Part shown: piece after piece, positions 35,689 to 44,652 of the stretch | How the letters are laid out: each line of letters opens with the position of its first letter | How positions within the stretch are numbered: the stretch's first letter is position 1 | DNA from: Amycolatopsis deserti | GTDB taxonomy: Bacteria; Actinomycetota; Actinomycetes; Mycobacteriales; Pseudonocardiaceae | DNA length: 64,000 nucleotides | NCBI RefSeq assembly: GCF_014653945.1 | Contig: NZ_BNAU01000002.1 | Span: forward strand, 801,914 to 865,913 | Reading direction: 5' to 3' | The notes under the pieces: generated by a model | The model's database searches: none | Told to the model about the DNA's origin: nothing | What the model saw: only the letters and a program-made list of their open reading frames with translations | Made by a program: the position numbers and the translations under genes

Positions 35689-36138
35689 ATGGCGGCGCAG
35701 AACGTGGTGAGCGCGGGGCTGCCCGGCGCGGACCTCGTCGCGTCCGCGCTCGGTGGCGACCCCGGGGCGATCCGGGAGCTGGTCGCCGCGGTGACGCCCG
35801 TCGTGGTGCGCTACTGCCGCGCGCGGCTGCGGCGCGGCGCGGACGCGGTGGCCCAGGAGGCGTGCCTGGCGATCCTGCACGCGCTGCCCGGCTGGACCGG
35901 CTCGTTCCCCGCGCTCGTGTACGAACTGACGGCGCAGACGGTGGCCGGAGCGCGGTCCCCCGCGGCCGACTCACCGATCCTGGCGCTGCCCGGCATCGAG
36001 CGGGAGATCATGCTGCTGCGAGTGGCGGCCGGCCTGTCGGCGGAGGAAACCGCCTCGGCACTGGGCCTGTCGGCGAACCAGGTGCGCGTCGTGCAGCACC
36101 GGGCGCTGAACCGCCTGCGGGGGGCCTTCTCAGGGTGA
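35689..36138 (+). CDS. Short sigma-70-like (ECF-type) protein
   Basis: A 149-residue protein with weak sigma region 2-like helices (AIRELVAAVTPVVVRYCRAR, about residues 27-75) and a clear region 4 HTH (GIEREIMLLRVAAGLSAEET, ALGLSANQVRVVQHRALNRL). It resembles small ECF-type factors of actinomycetes. The ATG follows GAGGAGGGG by about six bases. Region 2 is short and lacks an obvious DAEDAxQ segment (here DAVAQEACLAI), so it may be an atypical sigma factor. Its end overlaps the facing small membrane gene by nine bases. Confidence 0.75.
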   Translation: MAAQNVVSAGLPGADLVASALGGDPGAIRELVAAVTPVVVRYCRARLRRGADAVAQEACLAILHALPGWTGSFPALVYELTAQTVAGARSPAADSPILALPGIEREIMLLRVAAGLSAEETASALGLSANQVRVVQHRALNRLRGAFSG

Positions 36139-36291
36139 CGGCGTGCTGGACCGCATGCCGGCCAGCAGTCCGAGCCCCGCCATCACGCCGGCCAGGAAGT
36201 ACCACGCGTCGCCCAGGGCGGCGGACGCGATGATCGCCAGGATGAGGACGCCGCCGGCCGCAGCCCATCCCGACACGTTCGGCTCCGCCAT
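36130..36291 (-). CDS. Small membrane protein, unknown function
   Basis: A 53-residue protein starting MAEPNVSGWAAAGGVLILAI, with two hydrophobic stretches (about residues 10-24 and 29-44) that could form a helical hairpin in the membrane. No family is recognised. The stop overlaps the end of the sigma-like gene by nine bases in a tail-to-tail arrangement. The coding call rests on codon pattern and a sensible membrane protein, so it is moderate. The region 36292-36431 has no gene. Confidence 0.55.
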   Translation of the reverse strand: MAEPNVSGWAAAGGVLILAIIASAALGDAWYFLAGVMAGLGLLAGMRSSTPSP

Positions 36292-36431
36292 GAGGTCCAC
36301 GATCCTCCTCGGCGGCGCCACCCGCACCACGAGGAGGCCGAATCACCCTCGAAGTGCAACCCGCCGGGTGAGCCCCCCGATCAGCGAACACGCCGCCCGC
36401 AACAGCCAACACGGCGCTCCCGTTCCGCGCG

Positions 36432-37070
36432 TCAGCCGGCCATCGCGCGCATCCGGTGCACCTCGTCGGTCTGGGAGGCGATCACGTCGGTCGCCATCTC
36501 CTCCACGAACACATCCGACCCTGCGCTCAGCACCTCGGTCGCCATCGTGATCGCGCCCTCGTGGTGCGCGGTCATCAGCTGCAGGAACAACCGGTCGAAC
36601 TCCGGCCCGGACGCGGCCGCCAGCGCGGCCATCTGCTCCTCGGTCGCCATCCCGGGCATCGGGCCGTGCTCGGCCGGCGAACCGTGCGCACCGTGGTGCC
36701 CGGAGTGCTCCCCCGGCACCTCCAGCCCGCGCTGCCGCAACCACGCGGTCATCGACGCGATCTCCGGCGCCTGCGTCGCCGCGATGCGGGCCGCCAAGCC
36801 CTTCACGTCCTCCCGCGCGGCCCGCGCCGGCGCCAGCTCGCCCATCTGGATCGCCTGCTGGTGGTGCATGATCATCCGCTGCGCGTACGAGACGTCGGCG
36901 TCGTTGTGCCGGTTCGGCGGCACCACCGTGCTCGCCTCGTCCGCCGGCATCGTCCGGGCCGGTTCGCCGGGCGCGCCCGGCACCACGACCGGCGGCGCCT
37001 CGGGCTCCGCCGCACACCCCGACGCCAGCACCGCCGCGGCCAGCAGCGTTCCCACGACGAACCCGCGCAC
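36432..37070 (-). CDS. DUF305 lipoprotein, His/Met-rich
   Basis: A 212-residue lipoprotein: GTG start with AGGAGG upstream, signal VRGFVVGTLLAAAVLASGC (lipobox LASGC), then a DUF305 ferritin-like four-helix domain. Two repeated helices carry RMIMHHQQAIQM and MTAHHEGAITMA. A linker near the middle, HSGHHGAHGSPAEHGPMPGM, is rich in His and Met and suggests copper or other metal binding. Function of DUF305 is not established. It is divergent from the LVIVD gene, with which I recall it occurring in related genomes. Confidence 0.85.
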   Translation of the reverse strand: MRGFVVGTLLAAAVLASGCAAEPEAPPVVVPGAPGEPARTMPADEASTVVPPNRHNDADVSYAQRMIMHHQQAIQMGELAPARAAREDVKGLAARIAATQAPEIASMTAWLRQRGLEVPGEHSGHHGAHGSPAEHGPMPGMATEEQMAALAAASGPEFDRLFLQLMTAHHEGAITMATEVLSAGSDVFVEEMATDVIASQTDEVHRMRAMAG

Positions 37071-37196
37071 CCCGGTCCTCCTCGCTCTCGTTCCCCGTGA
37101 CGGTACCGCAGGAAAAAGCCTACTTTCGGCGCTGTCGTCACGGCGGAGGATTCGGTCATACTTCGTTTTTCTTCCGAACCGAAAGGGGTTGGCCAC

Positions 37197-38624
<1,428 letters not shown>

Positions 38625-38668
38625 TTCGACGGCGCGCTGCTAGCACAGCCTGACGATCGAAGGCAAAT

Positions 38669-38733
38669 CCATCCTGCCGCCGATCACCATGTGGGACGGT
38701 TGTCCCCCGATCCGGTGACCGGCGGCAGGATGG
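38669..38733 (+). promoter_or_regulatory. Structured 5' leader of the MetQNI-type operon (RBS-sequestering hairpin)
   Basis: A perfect 14-base stem pairs 38669-38682 (CCATCCTGCCGCCG) with 38720-38733 (CGGCGGCAGGATGG). Inside it, TCACC pairs with GGTGA, and GGGAC pairs with GTCCC around a GGTT tetraloop. The 3' strand of the long stem contains the likely ribosome site (AGGA) and ends four bases before the ATG at 38738. It could hide the start site in response to a signal, or be the terminator of the LVIVD gene. It shows none of the SAM-I riboswitch consensus that I can recognise. Confidence 0.6.
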
Positions 38734-38737
38734 CGCC

Positions 38738-39685
38738 ATGTCCGAAAACTCCTCTGACGACGCCCTCCTCCCCGAGAAGCCGCGCCGGAAGCGCGGCCCG
38801 CTGATCGGCGTCATCCTCGCCGTGGTCGTCGTCCTCGTCGCCGTGGTCCTGATCGTCGTCAACACGACGTCGGACTCCGGCACCGCCGCCGGCCACACCA
38901 CCGTGAAGGTCGGGGTCACCGACGCGAGCGCCGACTACTGGAAGACCTTCCGGCAGATCGCCTCCGACAACGGGATCGACCTGGAACTGGTCAACTTCTC
39001 CGACTACACGCAGGCCAACCCGGCGCTCGCGCAGGGCCAGCTGGACGTGAACCTGTTCCAGCACCTGCTGTTCCTCGCCAACTACAACGTCAGCGCGAAC
39101 CAGGACCTCACCCCGATCGGCTCGACCTACGTGGTGCCGCTGAGCCTGTACTCGCGCAAGCACACCACCGTGGCCGACATCCCGCGCGGCGGCCAGATCG
39201 CCATCCCGAACGACCCGACCAACCAGGCGCGCGCCCTGCTGGTGCTGCAGTCGGCCGGCCTGATCTCGCTGCGCGGCGGCGGGAACGTGCTGTCCACCCC
39301 GGCCGAGATCGACCAGGCCGCCTCGAAGGTCACCGTGACCCCGGTGGACGCCTCGCAGACCGTGGCCGCGCTCCCGTCGGTCGACGGCGCGATCGTCAAC
39401 AACAACTTCGCCCTGGACGCGAACCTCGACCCGTCGAAGGCGCTGTACAACGACGATCCGGCGAACCCCTCCGCCGAGCCCTACATCAACACCTTCGTCA
39501 CCCGCGCCCAGGACAAGGACAACCCGACCTACCTCAAGCTGGCCCAGCTCTACCGTGATCCGCGGGTGGCGGGCGAGGTGAAGGCCGAGTCGAAGAACAC
39601 CGCCGTGCTGGTCGAGCGTCCCAACACCGACCTGCAGACGATCCTGGACCGCCTCGAGCAGACCGTGCGGGCCGCGAAGAAGTGA
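38738..39685 (+). CDS. metQ: MetQ/NlpA-family substrate-binding protein with transmembrane anchor
   Basis: A 315-residue MetQ-type binding protein: TTVKVGVTDASADYWKTFRQ, VNFSDYTQANPALAQGQLDV and NLFQHLLFLANYN, with IAIPNDPTNQARALLVLQSA. Residues 1-47 are a charged cytoplasmic start (PEKPRRKRG) and one membrane helix (LIGVILAVVVVLVAVVLIVV); no lipobox Cys follows, so the protein is helix-anchored instead of lipidated. It should bind D/L-methionine or a related amino acid outside the membrane. It is the first gene of the MetQNI operon, preceded by the hairpin leader. Confidence 0.88.
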   Translation: MSENSSDDALLPEKPRRKRGPLIGVILAVVVVLVAVVLIVVNTTSDSGTAAGHTTVKVGVTDASADYWKTFRQIASDNGIDLELVNFSDYTQANPALAQGQLDVNLFQHLLFLANYNVSANQDLTPIGSTYVVPLSLYSRKHTTVADIPRGGQIAIPNDPTNQARALLVLQSAGLISLRGGGNVLSTPAEIDQAASKVTVTPVDASQTVAALPSVDGAIVNNNFALDANLDPSKALYNDDPANPSAEPYINTFVTRAQDKDNPTYLKLAQLYRDPRVAGEVKAESKNTAVLVERPNTDLQTILDRLEQTVRAAKK

Positions 39686-40695
39686 GCACGCTGATCGAGT
39701 TCCAGGGCGTCACCAAGCGCTTCGGTGACATCACCGCCCTGGAAGACGTCGACCTGACCATCGGCGCCGGCGAGGTGTTCGGGATCATCGGCTACTCCGG
39801 CGCCGGCAAGAGCACGCTGGTCCGGCTGGTCAACGCGCTCGAACCGGTCACCTCCGGGCGGGTGCTCGTCGACGGGGTGGACCTGACCACGCTGAACGAG
39901 CGCGAGCTGCGCCGCGTGCGGGCCGGGATCGGGATGATCTTCCAGCAGTTCAACCTGTTCCGCTCGCGCACCGTGTTCGGCAACGTGGCCTACCCGCTCA
40001 AGATCGCCGGGTGGGACAAGGCCCGCCGGAAGGAGCGGGTGGCCGAGCTGCTGAAGTTCGTCGGCATCACCGACAAGGCGTGGCACTACCCGGACCAGCT
40101 CTCCGGCGGCCAGAAACAGCGCGTGGGGATCGCCCGCGCGCTCGCGACGAACCCGAAGATCCTGCTCGCCGACGAGTCCACCAGCGCGCTCGACCCGGAG
40201 ACCACCGGCGAGGTGCTGCGGCTGCTCAAGCGGGTCAACACCGAGCTGGGCGTGACGATCGTGGTGATCACCCACGAGATGGAGGTGGTGCGCGAGATCG
40301 CCGACCGCGTGGCGGTGCTCGACTCCGGCCGGGTCATCGAGCAGGGCAGCGTGTTCGAGGTGTTCTCGTCGCCGAAGACGCGGACGGCGCAGCGGTTCGT
40401 CGGGTCGGTCGTGCGGGACACCCCGGACGGCGCCGACCTGGACCGCATCCGGGCGCGGCACGGCGGACGGCTGGTGTCGGCGAAGGTCCACGACGACGGA
40501 CGGCTCGGCGCGGTGCTGTCCGACGCGGTCGGCAAGCACAACGTGCGGTTCGAGATCGTCTACGGCGGCATCACGGCGTTGTCCGGGCGGTCGTTCGGCG
40601 GCCTCACGCTGGAGCTGATCGGCGCGGACGCCGACGTCGACGCGCTCATCGCGGACCTGCGCGCCACCACCGAGATCGAGGAGATCGCGGCATGA
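39682..40695 (+). CDS. metN: Methionine ABC transporter ATPase (MetN type)
   Basis: A 337-residue ABC ATPase: Walker A GYSGAGKST, Q-loop FQQFNLF, signature LSGGQKQRVGIARAL, Walker B KILLADEST, switch THEM. The C-terminal about 80 residues form a NIL domain (LGAVLSDAVGKHNVRFEIVY), which in MetN senses methionine. The GTG start overlaps the metQ stop. It powers uptake with MetI. Confidence 0.92.
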   Translation: MSTLIEFQGVTKRFGDITALEDVDLTIGAGEVFGIIGYSGAGKSTLVRLVNALEPVTSGRVLVDGVDLTTLNERELRRVRAGIGMIFQQFNLFRSRTVFGNVAYPLKIAGWDKARRKERVAELLKFVGITDKAWHYPDQLSGGQKQRVGIARALATNPKILLADESTSALDPETTGEVLRLLKRVNTELGVTIVVITHEMEVVREIADRVAVLDSGRVIEQGSVFEVFSSPKTRTAQRFVGSVVRDTPDGADLDRIRARHGGRLVSAKVHDDGRLGAVLSDAVGKHNVRFEIVYGGITALSGRSFGGLTLELIGADADVDALIADLRATTEIEEIAA

Positions 40696-41354
40696 GCCTG
40701 GACTGGGAGACCCTGGGCCCGGTGTTCTGGGAGGCGATCGCGCAGACGCTGGGCATGGCGGTGGTCACGCTCGTCGTGGGCGGCGCGCTCGGGCTGGTGC
40801 TGGGCATCCTGCTCTACACCACGCGCGCGGGCGGGCTGCTGGCGAACCGGGTCGTGTTCACCGTGCTCAACGTGCTGGTCAACATCATCCGGCCGATCCC
40901 GTTCATCATCTTCATCACCGCGATCGGGCCGGTGACGATCTTCGTCGTGGGCACCCAGCTGGGCACCGCGGCGGCGACGTTCGCGCTGGTGTTCGCGGCG
41001 ACGTTCGGGATCTCCCGGATCGTCGAGCAGAACCTGGTCACCATCGACCCGGGCGTGATCGAGGCGGCGCGCGCGATGGGCGCGAGCCCGATGCGGATCA
41101 TCCTGACGCTGCTGGTGCCGGAGGCGCTCGGGCCGCTGGTGCTGGGCTACACGTTCGTGTTCGTCGCGATCGTCGACATGACGGCAGTGGCGGGCGCGGT
41201 CGGCGGCGGCGGGCTCGGCGACTTCGCCATCACCTACGGCTACCACCGGTTCGACTGGGCGGTGACGTGGCTGGCGGTCGTCACGATCATCGTGCTGGTG
41301 CAGGGCGCGCAGTTCCTCGGCAACTGGCTGGCGCGCAAGGCCCTGCGTCGTTGA
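40692..41354 (+). CDS. metI: Methionine ABC transporter permease (MetI type)
   Basis: A 220-residue BPD_transp_1 permease with five membrane helices and the coupling loop IEAARAMGASPMRIILTLLV. VRWLA-type C-terminal end is replaced by QFLGNWLARKALRR. The ATG overlaps the metN stop as ATGA, completing a standard MetQNI importer. Substrate specificity for methionine follows from the family only. Confidence 0.92.
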   Translation: MSLDWETLGPVFWEAIAQTLGMAVVTLVVGGALGLVLGILLYTTRAGGLLANRVVFTVLNVLVNIIRPIPFIIFITAIGPVTIFVVGTQLGTAAATFALVFAATFGISRIVEQNLVTIDPGVIEAARAMGASPMRIILTLLVPEALGPLVLGYTFVFVAIVDMTAVAGAVGGGGLGDFAITYGYHRFDWAVTWLAVVTIIVLVQGAQFLGNWLARKALRR

Positions 41355-41400
41355 GGTTCGGGGCGTTGACTCGGGGCCGGGGGCGGCGGACAGTGGGCGG

Positions 41401-42228
41401 ATGGCGCTGCAGCTGAGCCTTCGTCAGGCGCGTGAGCTGCCCGAACTCCGGTTCGAGCCGACGCGCAAGCGGGTGCGGGCGTCCTCCGGCGGGAAGGTGT
41501 TCGCCGACTCCGGCCGCGCGGCCCTGGTGTGGGAGCCGCGGCGGGTGGTGCCGCAGTACGCCTTCCCGGAGGCCGACGTGCGCGCCTCGCTCACGCCCGC
41601 CGCGCCGGCCGAGGTCGAGTGGCACCCGGTTTCGCTCGGGCCCAACACGCACGTGCTGGTCCCGAGCACCGGGTTCGCCGCGCACACCACGCCGGGTACG
41701 CCGCTCACCATGAGCCTGGACGGCGTGGTCCTGGAAGGTGCCGGGTTCCGCCCGGACGATCCCGATCTCGCGGAGTACGTGATCACCGACTTCGACGCGT
41801 TCGACGAGTGGCGCGAGGAGGACGAGACGATCGTGGCCCACCCGCGGGACCCGTTCCACCGCGTGGACGTGCGGCGCAGCTCGCGGCACGTGCGGGTGGA
41901 GGTCGACGGGGTGACGCTGGCGGACACGAAGGCGCCGCTGCTGGTGTTCGAGACGTCGCTGCCGCCGCGACTGTACCTGCCACCGTCCGATGTGGACTTC
42001 TTCCGGCTGCGGGAGTCCACACGCGAGACGGCGTGCGCCTACAAGGGGCGGGCGCGGTACTGGTCGGCCGAGGTCGGCGGGCGCACATACCCGGACCTGG
42101 CCTGGGCGTACGAGAACCCGCTGCCGGACGCCGTGCAGCTCGCCGGATACGTCGCCTTCTTCGACGAGCACGTGGACGTGACGCTGGACGGGGAACGCGT
42201 TCCGCGCCCGGTCACACCCTGGTCGTAG
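41401..42228 (+). CDS. DUF427-domain protein
   Basis: A 275-residue cytoplasmic protein. The C-terminal half (about residues 155-260) is a DUF427 domain, with VDGVTLADTKAPLLVFET, LYLPPSDVDFF, CAYKGRARYWS and AWAYENPLPD. The N-terminal half repeats a weaker version of the same fold (FADSGRAALVWEPRRVVPQY). DUF427 proteins have no established function. It lies 46 bases after metI and 24 bases before the phosphotransferase gene, so it might be co-transcribed with either. Confidence in family assignment is high; in role, nil. Confidence 0.85.
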   Translation: MALQLSLRQARELPELRFEPTRKRVRASSGGKVFADSGRAALVWEPRRVVPQYAFPEADVRASLTPAAPAEVEWHPVSLGPNTHVLVPSTGFAAHTTPGTPLTMSLDGVVLEGAGFRPDDPDLAEYVITDFDAFDEWREEDETIVAHPRDPFHRVDVRRSSRHVRVEVDGVTLADTKAPLLVFETSLPPRLYLPPSDVDFFRLRESTRETACAYKGRARYWSAEVGGRTYPDLAWAYENPLPDAVQLAGYVAFFDEHVDVTLDGERVPRPVTPWS

Positions 42229-42252
42229 GAACGGCACGGTTAGGGTGACGCC

Positions 42253-43029
42253 ATGTGTGATCACCCTGGCTGGGTGCCCGTCACCAGCGGCGAGTCCGGC
42301 GCGACAGTGCTGCGCAGTCCGGACGGCGATCGCTACGCCAAACACGTCCCGCCCGCGGAGGCTGCCGGTCTCCGGAACGAGCGCGACCGGATCGCCTGGC
42401 TGGCCGGCCAGGGGGTGCCGGGACCACGGGTGCTCGACTGGCACTGCGGGGACACGGGCGCGTGCCTGGTGACCAGTGCGGTCCCCGGCGTGCCCGCCGA
42501 CCGGCTGTCCGCCGAAGACCTCGGCCGCGCGTGGCCGCACATCGCGGATGCGGTGCGGCGGCTGCACGAGGTGCCCGTGGACGGCTGCCCGTTCAGCCGC
42601 GACCTGGACACCATGGTCACCACGGCGCGGGACGTCGTCGCCCGGGAGGCCGTGAATCCGGAGTTCCTGCCCGACGAGCAGCAGGGAACGCCGGCCGCGG
42701 AGCTGCTGGCGCGCCTCGTGCCGCAGATCGAGCGGCGCCGCGCCGAGGAGGCCGGCGACACCGTGGTCTGCCACGGTGACCTCTGCCTGCCCAACATCAT
42801 CATCGCTCCGCCGACGAGTGCGGTCTCGGGCTTCGTCGACCTGGGACGCCTCGGCCGCGCCGATCGCCACGCCGACCTCGCGCTGCTACTCGCCAACTCC
42901 CGGGAAACCTGGCCGGACGAGGAACGGGCGCGGGCCGCGGATGCGGAGTTCGCGTGGCGGTACGGCTACCCACCCGACCCCGGCCGGCTGCGCTTCTACC
43001 TCCACCTCGACCCGCTCACCTGGGGCTGA
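42253..43029 (+). CDS. APH(3'')-type streptomycin phosphotransferase (StrA-like)
   Basis: A 258-residue aminoglycoside phosphotransferase. It resembles recalled APH(3'')-Ib (StrA) almost end to end: SGESGATVLRSPDGDRYAK, ACLVTSAVPGVPADRLSAED, REAVNPEFLPDEQ, catalytic VVCHGDLCLPN, metal-site FVDLGRLGRADRHADLALLL and the ending FYLHLDPLTWG. It should phosphorylate streptomycin at the 3''-hydroxyl using ATP. Base composition matches its neighbours and no mobile element is adjacent, so it looks chromosomal and ancestral. Its last 14 bases overlap the facing hydrolase gene. A kinase for another substrate cannot be excluded. Confidence 0.85.
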   Translation: MCDHPGWVPVTSGESGATVLRSPDGDRYAKHVPPAEAAGLRNERDRIAWLAGQGVPGPRVLDWHCGDTGACLVTSAVPGVPADRLSAEDLGRAWPHIADAVRRLHEVPVDGCPFSRDLDTMVTTARDVVAREAVNPEFLPDEQQGTPAAELLARLVPQIERRRAEEAGDTVVCHGDLCLPNIIIAPPTSAVSGFVDLGRLGRADRHADLALLLANSRETWPDEERARAADAEFAWRYGYPPDPGRLRFYLHLDPLTWG

Positions 43030-43852
43030 CCTGCTCCGCCCAGAACTCCGTCACCAGGTCGTGGAACTCCTCCGCCCGCTCGATCTGCGGCATGTGCCCG
43101 GTGTCGGTGAACAGCCGCGTCTGCGCGTGCGGCAACGCCTGCCGCGCGGCGTTCAGGTGCAGCGCCGGCAGGATCAGGTCCTTGTCTCCCCACACCACCA
43201 GCGTCGGCAGCGCCCGCGCGGCCACCGCCTGGAGCAGTTCCGAACGCCAGTCCTCCCGCACGCCGCGGAAACCGCCCAGCCCGCGGGCCGTTTCCAGCAT
43301 CACCCGCGCCGCGTGCGGCTGGCGCGCCAGGTCCAGCGCGTACTCCACCCGCTCGGCCGTCGCGAACGTCCGGTCGAAGAACAGCGCCCGTTCGGTCCGC
43401 ATCGCCGCCGGCCGGCTCGGGCGCAGCAGCAGCTTGCCCAGCGGCCGCAACGCGAGCAGCCGCAGCGCGATCGTCACCTCGCGGCCGAAACCGGCGCTGT
43501 TCACCAGCGCCAGGCTGCGCACCCGCTCCGGCGCGTCCACCGACAACCGCATCGCGACCGCGCCGCCGAGGGAGTTCCCGGCCACGTGCACCGGGCCGCT
43601 CTCCCCCACCGCGTCCAGGAAGTCCGCCGCGAACCCGGCCAGGGCCGCCAGCGTGTGCTTGCCCGGCAGCGGCTCCGACATCCCGAAGCCGGCCAGGTCG
43701 ACGCTGTACGTGCGGTAGGAGCCGGCCAGCAGGTCCTGCTGCTCCGACCAGTCCCGCAGGCTCCGGCCGATCCCGTGCAGCAGCAGGACCGGCGGCCCGT
43801 CCCCCGCGACCCGGTAGCGGGCTCGCCGCCCGCGCACGTCCACGAAGTCCAT
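43016..43852 (-). CDS. Alpha/beta hydrolase (esterase-like)
   Basis: A 278-residue alpha/beta hydrolase. Motifs are oxyanion LLLHGIGRSLRDW, nucleophile elbow GNSLGG, acid VVWGDKDLILP and base DTGHMPQIERAEEF, giving a complete Ser-Asp-His triad. Start ATG 43852 lies two bases before the SDR stop region, so it is the last gene of the EthA-like operon. In that context it probably hydrolyses the ester or lactone made by the Baeyer-Villiger monooxygenase (inference from context). Confidence 0.88.
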   Translation of the reverse strand: MDFVDVRGRRARYRVAGDGPPVLLLHGIGRSLRDWSEQQDLLAGSYRTYSVDLAGFGMSEPLPGKHTLAALAGFAADFLDAVGESGPVHVAGNSLGGAVAMRLSVDAPERVRSLALVNSAGFGREVTIALRLLALRPLGKLLLRPSRPAAMRTERALFFDRTFATAERVEYALDLARQPHAARVMLETARGLGGFRGVREDWRSELLQAVAARALPTLVVWGDKDLILPALHLNAARQALPHAQTRLFTDTGHMPQIERAEEFHDLVTEFWAEQVSPR

Positions 43853-43854
43853 GG

Positions 43855-44652
43855 TCAGCGCAACCTGCCCAGCAGCCGGCTGTGCGCGCCGGGCAGCAGC
43901 CGCACCAGCAGGTCCGGGATCTTCGCGTCCCAGCCGATCAGCACGCGCGGCTTGCGGTGCTCGATGGCGTCCACGATGACCGCCGCGGCCTTGGCCGGGT
44001 CCATCCGCAGCACGCGTTCCCACTGCCGCGTGTCCATCCCGCCGGGCACTCCGCTGCCGACGCGCGCCGACTCCGCGATCCGCGTGCGGATGCCGCCCGG
44101 GTGCACCGACGTGACACCGACCTGGCCGGCCAGCTCGTGCCGGATCGCCTCGGTGAACCCGCGGATCGCGAACTTGCTCGCCGAGTACGCCGACTGCCCG
44201 GGCGGCGCGATCAGGCCGAACAGGCTGGACACGTTCGCGATGTGCGAGCCGGGCGAGGCCTTGAGCGCGGGCAGCAACGCGTGGGTCAGCTGCACGGGGG
44301 CGCGGAAGTTGATGTCGACGACCCAGCCGAACTCCTCCAGCGTCAGCTGGTCGAACCGCCCGCCCAGTGCCACGCCCGCGTTGTTGATCAGCAACGTCAG
44401 GCGCGGGTTCTCAGCCAGCACCCGCTCGGCGGCAGCGGCCGTCTCCTCCGCCGAGGCCAGGTCGACGACGTGGGTCGAAACGTCCACAATGGAGCCGACG
44501 GCCTTGGCGACCGCGGCCAGCCGGTCGGCGTCGCGGTCCAGCAGCACCAGGTTCGAGCCCCGCGCGGACAGCGCGTGCGCCAGGGCCTCGCCGATCCCGC
44601 TGGCCGCCCCGGTCACCACGGCCGTGCCGCCGTCGAAGACGTAGTCCCGCAT
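43855..44652 (-). CDS. Short-chain dehydrogenase/reductase
   Basis: A 265-residue classical SDR: cofactor loop VTGAASGIGEAL, LLINNAGVALGG, active-site Ser in VSSLFG and YSASK. Its start codon shares a base with the monooxygenase stop (TGATG). It could oxidise a secondary alcohol to the ketone used by the monooxygenase. NAD versus NADP preference is unclear; LLDRDAD after strand two (an acidic Asp) favours NAD(H). Confidence 0.9.
   Translation of the reverse strand: MRDYVFDGGTAVVTGAASGIGEALAHALSARGSNLVLLDRDADRLAAVAKAVGSIVDVSTHVVDLASAEETAAAAERVLAENPRLTLLINNAGVALGGRFDQLTLEEFGWVVDINFRAPVQLTHALLPALKASPGSHIANVSSLFGLIAPPGQSAYSASKFAIRGFTEAIRHELAGQVGVTSVHPGGIRTRIAESARVGSGVPGGMDTRQWERVLRMDPAKAAAVIVDAIEHRKPRVLIGWDAKIPDLLVRLLPGAHSRLLGRLR

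Noticed and set aside
38669-38733. SAM-I riboswitch before metQ
   Set aside because: None of the conserved SAM-I segments (such as the GGTGGAGGGACTGGCCC-like core) can be found; the leader is one nested hairpin.
42253-43029. Recent mobile acquisition of the strA-like gene
   Set aside because: No insertion sequence, repeat or composition change borders it, and it interlocks by 14 bases with the neighbouring hydrolase gene.
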